64,000 nt of DNA from JAEUJM01 sp041908445. GTDB lineage: Bacteria > Actinomycetota > Acidimicrobiia > Acidimicrobiales > DATDAH01. The notes beneath the pieces are model-generated. The model saw only the letters and a list, made by a program, of their open reading frames with translations, was not told the DNA's origin and made no database searches. The translations under genes and the position numbers were made by a program. Shown here one piece after another: positions 60,189-64,000 of the stretch (positions are counted from its first letter, which is position 1; the number at the start of each line of letters is the position of its first letter). Where the stretch lies: positions 28,145 to 92,144 of the forward strand of contig JAYRFK010000060.1 in NCBI GenBank assembly GCA_041908445.1, in the 5' to 3' direction.

Positions 60189-60698
60189 ATGAGCTCCTCG
60201 TTCCGCTTCGACGAGCCCGAGGCCTTCACCGCCGGCGCGGTGGGCGAGCCGGGCGCCCGCACGTTCTTCCTCCAGGCCGTGGAGGCGGGCCAGGTGGTCA
60301 GCCTCAAGTGCGAGAAGCAGCAGGTGGCCGCCCTCGCGCAGTACCTCGCCGAGCTGCTCGCCGACCTGCCGCCCGTCGAGCCGGGCCTCTCCCCGGCCGC
60401 ACTGGCCCTGACCGAGCCGGTCCTCGCCGAGTGGATCGCCGGCGGCATGGGCGTGGCGTGGGACGAGGACGAGGAGCGCTTCGTCATCGTCGTCGACGAG
60501 CTCCTCCCCGACGACAGCGACGAGCCACCCGCGGTGGCCCGCTTCCGGCTCACCGCCGCCCAGGTCGCGGCCTTCGTCCCCTACGCCGAGGAGCTCGTCG
60601 GCCAGGGCCGCCCCCTCTGCCCGCTCTGCGGCCGCCCGATGGACCCCGACGGGCACGCCTGCCCGCGCACCAACGGCCACCACCGTCCCAGCACCTGA
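60189..60698 (+). CDS. DUF3090 family protein
   Basis: 169 residues from ATG 60189. The typical DUF3090 start is FRFDEPEAFTAGAVGEPGARTFFLQA, and the body has VSLKCEKQQVAALAQYLAELL. The C-terminal zinc-ribbon-like CPLCGRPMDPDGHACPRTNG has Cys pairs. It lies 64 nt after the phosphatase and four nt before the SCO1664 gene. Its biochemistry is unknown. Confidence 0.93.
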   Translation: MSSSFRFDEPEAFTAGAVGEPGARTFFLQAVEAGQVVSLKCEKQQVAALAQYLAELLADLPPVEPGLSPAALALTEPVLAEWIAGGMGVAWDEDEERFVIVVDELLPDDSDEPPAVARFRLTAAQVAAFVPYAEELVGQGRPLCPLCGRPMDPDGHACPRTNGHHRPST

Positions 60699-60702
60699 GC
60701 CG

Positions 60703-61413
60703 GTGACCCCGCTGGACCACGACGAGGTGCTCGCCCTCCTGCGGGAGGCCGACCTCGCCGTGGCCGGCCGCATGCCGTGGAGCTCCAACGCCACCTTCCT
60801 CGTGGAGCTCCGGGGCGGCGCCCACCGGGAGCGGGCCGTCTACAAGCCGATCCGCGGCGAGCGCCCGCTGTGGGACTTCCCGCCGGGCCTGGGCAAGCGG
60901 GAGGTCGCGGCCTACGAGCTCGCCCGCGCCCTCGGGTGGGACCTCGTGCCCCCGACGGTGCTGCGCGACGGGCCGCTCGGCGAGGGCTCGGTGCAGCTCT
61001 TCGTCGACGCCGACTTCGAGCAGCACTACTTCACCCTCCTCGAGGACGAGGCCCTGCACCCCCAGCTCCGGCGCCTGGCCGCGTTCGACATCGTGGCCAA
61101 CAACACCGACCGCAAGGGTGGCCACTGCCTGCTGGCCGAGGACGGCCACATCTTCGGGATCGACCACGGACTGGCGTTCCACGAGGACTTCAAGCTCCGC
61201 ACCGTGATCTGGGACTTCGGCGGCGAGCCGGTGCCCGACGACCTGCTCGCCGACCTCGCCGCCCTCGTCGACGCGGGGGTGCCGCCGGCGCTGACCACGC
61301 TGCTCACCGACGTGGAGTGCCGGGCGCTCCTCTTCCGGGCCCGTCGCCTGGTGGAGGTCGGCGAGTTCCCGGTCGACACCTCCGGGCGCCAGTACCCCTG
61401 GCCGCTGGTCTGA
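60703..61413 (+). CDS. SCO1664 family (PI3/4-kinase-like) protein
   Basis: 236 residues from GTG 60703. Kinase-like signatures: a lysine in RAVYKPIRGERPLWDFP, the catalytic-loop type FDIVANNTDRKGGHCLL, and the metal motif FGIDHGLAFHED. The family groups with phosphatidylinositol-kinase-like folds (HipA-related). It completes the actinobacterial trio. The stop is at 61411-61413, 51 nt from the convergent GGDEF gene. Activity is uncharacterised as far as I know. Confidence 0.92.
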   Translation: MTPLDHDEVLALLREADLAVAGRMPWSSNATFLVELRGGAHRERAVYKPIRGERPLWDFPPGLGKREVAAYELARALGWDLVPPTVLRDGPLGEGSVQLFVDADFEQHYFTLLEDEALHPQLRRLAAFDIVANNTDRKGGHCLLAEDGHIFGIDHGLAFHEDFKLRTVIWDFGGEPVPDDLLADLAALVDAGVPPALTTLLTDVECRALLFRARRLVEVGEFPVDTSGRQYPWPLV

Positions 61414-61464
61414 CCCGCGATCGGCGGGCGCGCCCGACCGCGCGCCCGCAGGATGGGGCGGGGG

Positions 61465-63039
61465 TCAGCCCGCGTCGGCCACGGCGACCGGGCCCACCTG
61501 GGCCTCGCTGCGCACGACGCGGTCGCGCCCCGTGCGCTTGGCGGCGTAGAGGGCACCGTCGGCCCGACCGACGAGCTCGTCCACGTCCCGGGCGTTGTCC
61601 GGGTAGCACGCCACCCCGGCGCTGACCGTGATCGGCACCGCGTCCACCTCGGCGCGCAGCCGCTCGCGCACCCGCTCGGCGACGGCGGCGCCGCCCTCGC
61701 CGTCGACGCCGGGGAGCAGGACGACGAACTCCTCGCCGCCGTAGCGGGCGGCGACGTCCTCGCGGCGCACGAGCCGCTCGAGGCCGGCGCCGACCTGGCG
61801 CAGGACCTCGTCACCGACCTGGTGCCCGTGGGTGTCGTTCACCCGCTTGAAGTGGTCGACGTCGACCAGCACGAGGCTGAGGGAGGTCCCCGTCCGCTGC
61901 GCCCGGGACAGCTCCCGCTCCAGCGCGGCGTCGAACTCCTTGCGGTTGGCCAGCCCGGTCAGGCCGTCGTGGCGGGCCAGGCGGTCGACCTCGCCGAGCA
62001 GCATCCGGGTGCGCAACGACATGCCGGCGTGCGAGGCGGACTGCACGAGCGCGGCCAGCGTGGACGACGGCATGCCGCTCCAGCGCCCGCCGGCCCACTC
62101 CGCCACGAGGACGCCCACGGGCTCGCCGTTGGCCAGCAGCGGGACCACGACCACGTTGTGGGCGAAGGGCAGGAGCTCGTCGACGAGGGGATCCGCGGCC
62201 GGGTCGATGTCGCGCACGAGCACCGGGGCGCCCGTCCGCCAGCACTCGCCCACGGCCCCGGGACCGCCGTCGGCCGGCAGCGGCGGCGCCCCGAGCCACG
62301 CGATGGCGTCCTCGTCGGCGAGGGCGCCGATGAGGTGGCCCGCCTCGGTCGCCAGCACCAGGGCGCGCCGGAAGCGCAGTCGGCGGCGGACGTGGCTGGC
62401 CAGCACCGCGCAGATGTCGCTCGGCCACTCCTCGCGCTCGAGGTCGGAGCTGAGGTCGAGCAGCGACTGGATCTGGCGGCGGCTGTGGTTGAGGCCGCGC
62501 TCGTTGAGCGAGGAGAACGCGGCGGCGCCGACGGCCAGGACGAGCAGGGTCGTGGCCCGGAAGGCCTGGTCGCCGTCGAAGCCCGCGTCCTCGCCGTGGA
62601 GGTAGAACGCCACCACCGCGGACGACCCGCCCACCATCAACAGCGCATGCCAGATCGCCACCTTCAGGCCCGTGCGGTACGAGGCCACGAGCGTGACCGC
62701 CACGATGTGGAAGTAGATGAGGAAGGTGAGCAGGCTGTCCTTCCCGCCGGTCTGGGCGACCACGTACGCGAGGAAGACGCCGTCGACCACGAGCAGGGCG
62801 GAGACCGCCAGCAGGCCCCGCCACCCGAGCTTGCGGCGGGTGAGCTCCACGGCGGTGGTGAGCCCGGCGTAGAGCACGGCGGCGAAGAACACGGTCTTCG
62901 ACGGGTCCGGGACCAGTTCGTCGACGAGGCCCACGGCGATCATCACGCTGGCGGCGATCGCCAGGCGGGCGATCAGCAGGACGGCCAGCCGGTCGGACAG
63001 CGGGACGAGGTCGGCGTCGTGGTGCTCCGCGCTCGTCAC
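61465..63039 (-). CDS. Membrane-bound GAF-GGDEF diguanylate cyclase
   Basis: 524 residues from GTG 63039, overlapping the upstream gene by GTGA. Five to six hydrophobic helices (about 20-175) precede a GAF-like domain (about 200-335, RFRRALVLATEAGHLIGAL ... HNVVVVPLLANGEPVGVLVAEW). The GGDEF domain has HDGLTGLANRKEFDAAL, DVDHFKRVNDTHGHQVGDEVL and active-site GGEEF. The inhibitory I-site RRED lies exactly five residues before it. It should make cyclic di-GMP in response to membrane or ligand signals, with product inhibition. The tail is short. Confidence 0.94.
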   Translation of the reverse strand: MTSAEHHDADLVPLSDRLAVLLIARLAIAASVMIAVGLVDELVPDPSKTVFFAAVLYAGLTTAVELTRRKLGWRGLLAVSALLVVDGVFLAYVVAQTGGKDSLLTFLIYFHIVAVTLVASYRTGLKVAIWHALLMVGGSSAVVAFYLHGEDAGFDGDQAFRATTLLVLAVGAAAFSSLNERGLNHSRRQIQSLLDLSSDLEREEWPSDICAVLASHVRRRLRFRRALVLATEAGHLIGALADEDAIAWLGAPPLPADGGPGAVGECWRTGAPVLVRDIDPAADPLVDELLPFAHNVVVVPLLANGEPVGVLVAEWAGGRWSGMPSSTLAALVQSASHAGMSLRTRMLLGEVDRLARHDGLTGLANRKEFDAALERELSRAQRTGTSLSLVLVDVDHFKRVNDTHGHQVGDEVLRQVGAGLERLVRREDVAARYGGEEFVVLLPGVDGEGGAAVAERVRERLRAEVDAVPITVSAGVACYPDNARDVDELVGRADGALYAAKRTGRDRVVRSEAQVGPVAVADAG

Positions 63040-63800
63040 CGGAACCTCAGTCGCTCGCCCTGGTCGAGGGGGGCGTCCGCGAGCTTGCGCTCGTGGCGGT
63101 CGGCACGGTGCTGGAACGCCAGGAACAGCGCGATCAGCACCCCGAGGACGAGCGGCCACCCGAAGTGGCGGGCGTCCTGGCGGACGGCGTCGTCGAGCGG
63201 GTCGTCGGGCGCGATCGGCAGGTCCACCGCCGCCAGCGACGCCCCCGAGCCCGCGAGGCGCTCCAGGCGGCGCTCGACCCGCCGTGCCTCGGACGGGCCC
63301 TCGCCACCCCCGCCCGCCTCGCCGGTCGCGGCGGCGCCGGCGCCGTTCCCGGCACCGGTCCCCGCGCCGCCCCCGCCCCGCCCCTCATCGGACGAGCCGG
63401 TCGGATCGGTCACGTCGGTCGGCCCGGGGGCCGGTGGGAGCGTCGGTGTAGCCCCCACCCCGCCCGCGTCGGGCAGCACCCCGCTGATCGCGCCGAGCGT
63501 GTCGGTCACGGTGTCCCCGGTGCCGTCCACCAGCTGGCCGACGGTGGGCGCGACGTCGTCGGGGGCCGGCACGGTGACCGGCGGGACGGTGACGGGAGGC
63601 AGGGTCGGCACCGTGAGTCCCAGGGGCGTCACCGGGACGGGCGGCACCGTGACCGGCGGCAGCCCGGCCTCGGCCCCGACGGCACCCGCATCGCTCCGCG
63701 GACGCGCCGAGGCCGTCCCGCCTCCCGCCAGCACCAGCCCGATGACGACCACCACCGTCGCCGAGATGCGGCCGGCACCACGGCCGCCCCATCCAGTCAT
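63036..63800 (-). CDS. Exported Pro/Val/Thr-rich membrane-anchored protein
   Basis: 254 residues from ATG 63800; ATG 63812 is possible. A signal peptide (ISATVVVVIGLVLAGGG, cleaved near ASA) leads to a low-complexity PPVTVPPVPVTPLGL-type stretch. A Gly/Ala-rich linker (about 135-170) and a helix-forming segment ARRVERRLERLAGS come next. A C-terminal membrane helix (WPLVLGVLIALFLAF) and a basic tail HRADRHERK anchor it. No family recognised. The 4-nt overlap with the diguanylate cyclase suggests it senses at the envelope for that enzyme, or shares its membrane role. Confidence 0.78.
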   Translation of the reverse strand: MTGWGGRGAGRISATVVVVIGLVLAGGGTASARPRSDAGAVGAEAGLPPVTVPPVPVTPLGLTVPTLPPVTVPPVTVPAPDDVAPTVGQLVDGTGDTVTDTLGAISGVLPDAGGVGATPTLPPAPGPTDVTDPTGSSDEGRGGGGAGTGAGNGAGAAATGEAGGGGEGPSEARRVERRLERLAGSGASLAAVDLPIAPDDPLDDAVRQDARHFGWPLVLGVLIALFLAFQHRADRHERKLADAPLDQGERLRFR

Positions 63801-63864
63801 CCCTGCCCTCATCGGCGGGCGCACCGGAGACTGAAGCCCTCCGCGACCCCGGGCGGCCGCCTCA

Positions 63865-63888
63865 GACACCCCAGGATCGGTGGGTGTC
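63865..63888. terminator. Weak hairpin overlapping the transposase stop
   Basis: GACACCC, ten-nt loop, GGGTGTC: a 7-bp stem at the end of the edge transposase gene. It could be a terminator or part of the element's end. Confidence 0.35.
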
Positions 63889-64000
63889 AAGCGGCGATGT
63901 GGTCGGGCCGGTCTTGGCGGTGGCTCCAGGCGATGGTCTCGTCGTAGGTGGTGTGGGTGCGTAGGCAACCGTGGAGGATGCCGACGAGGCGGTTGCCGAG
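63887..64000 (-). mobile_element. C-terminal end of an IS110-like transposase (partial)
   Basis: Thirty-seven codons are visible from the right edge to TGA at 63887-63889. They read LGNRLVGILHGCLRTHTTYD, then ETIAWSHRQ, ending DHIAA. The 'NRLVGILHGCLR...YDE..AW.H' ending is common in IS110-type (DEDD) transposases. The catalytic part lies outside the window, so intactness cannot be judged. It marks the border of a mobile element. Confidence 0.7.

Overview
The window is about 64 kb of very GC-rich DNA, densely packed with genes on both strands. It looks chromosomal and actinobacterial. The evidence is a histidine phosphatase, DUF3090 and SCO1664-family gene trio, two SARP/AfsR-type regulators, a coenzyme-F420 hydrogenase beta-subunit homologue, a Rho factor with a long Gly/Asp/Arg-rich insertion, and frequent GTG starts. 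The flavour resembles Acidimicrobiia (Iamia/Ilumatobacter relatives) more than Streptomyces or Mycobacterium, but that placement is inference from gene content and style, not from a marker comparison. No stretch over 300 bases lacks a gene; the largest gaps (26027-26305, 27949-28154, 50697-50887) hold promoters or a CRP-like site.

Layout. Positions 2-7790 hold the tail of a membrane glycosyltransferase-like gene, then a tightly overlapping minus-strand surface-polysaccharide operon: DegT aminotransferase, Gfo/Idh oxidoreductase, hexapeptide acyltransferase, FAD oxidoreductase, polysaccharide deacetylase, GT2 and GT4. wecB diverges from it. 9051-12664 holds envelope proteins: a secreted glycosidase, an LPRTG sortase substrate and a DUF4012 protein. 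12733-15196 is glyA-rpiB-LMW phosphatase. 15241-20298 holds a thiolase-like gene, a cNMP-binding protein and a large lipoprotein metallopeptidase. 20366-26026 is the translation/termination block tsaC-prmC-prfA-unknown-rpmE-rho. 26306-31988 holds an ABC exporter and a 1277-residue secreted double-propeller protein. 32049-40689 is amino-acid metabolism (hom-thrC-proposed homoserine kinase, lysA, argS) with a DUF2079 membrane protein. 40763-45350 holds a GH36 glycosidase, an SDR, tRNA-Arg(CCG) and an LCP ligase. 45443-50696 holds a divergent marR/MFS pair, an acyl-CoA dehydrogenase, an FrhB-like iron-sulfur protein and a lipoprotein. 50888-53166 holds TauE, a PNPOx-like protein and UDG family 5. 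53311-59390 holds a SARP, an unknown small protein, a permuted papain-like protein and a giant SARP-ATPase. 59471-63800 holds the histidine phosphatase-DUF3090-SCO1664 trio, a membrane GGDEF protein and its overlapping partner. An IS110-like transposase end lies at the window edge.

Themes. First, many genes without a Shine-Dalgarno sequence have a YANNNT -10-like hexamer 5-8 nt before the start codon, which suggests widespread leaderless transcription and helps choose starts. Second, a near-identical 18-bp palindrome (CTTGACCG-NN-NGGTCAAG) sits on the promoters of the thiolase-like gene and the acyl-CoA dehydrogenase 33.7 kb apart, suggesting one TetR-type regulon for acyl-CoA catabolism. Third, the 53.3 kb SARP gene carries direct heptamers with the classical SARP geometry and heads a three-gene unit (SARP, unknown 141-residue protein, permuted papain-like protein); this is the best candidate here for an undescribed system. 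Fourth, the order prfA-prmC-tsaC ... LMW-PTP-rpiB-glyA ... wecB is an old bacterial block, here interrupted by two accessory insertions.
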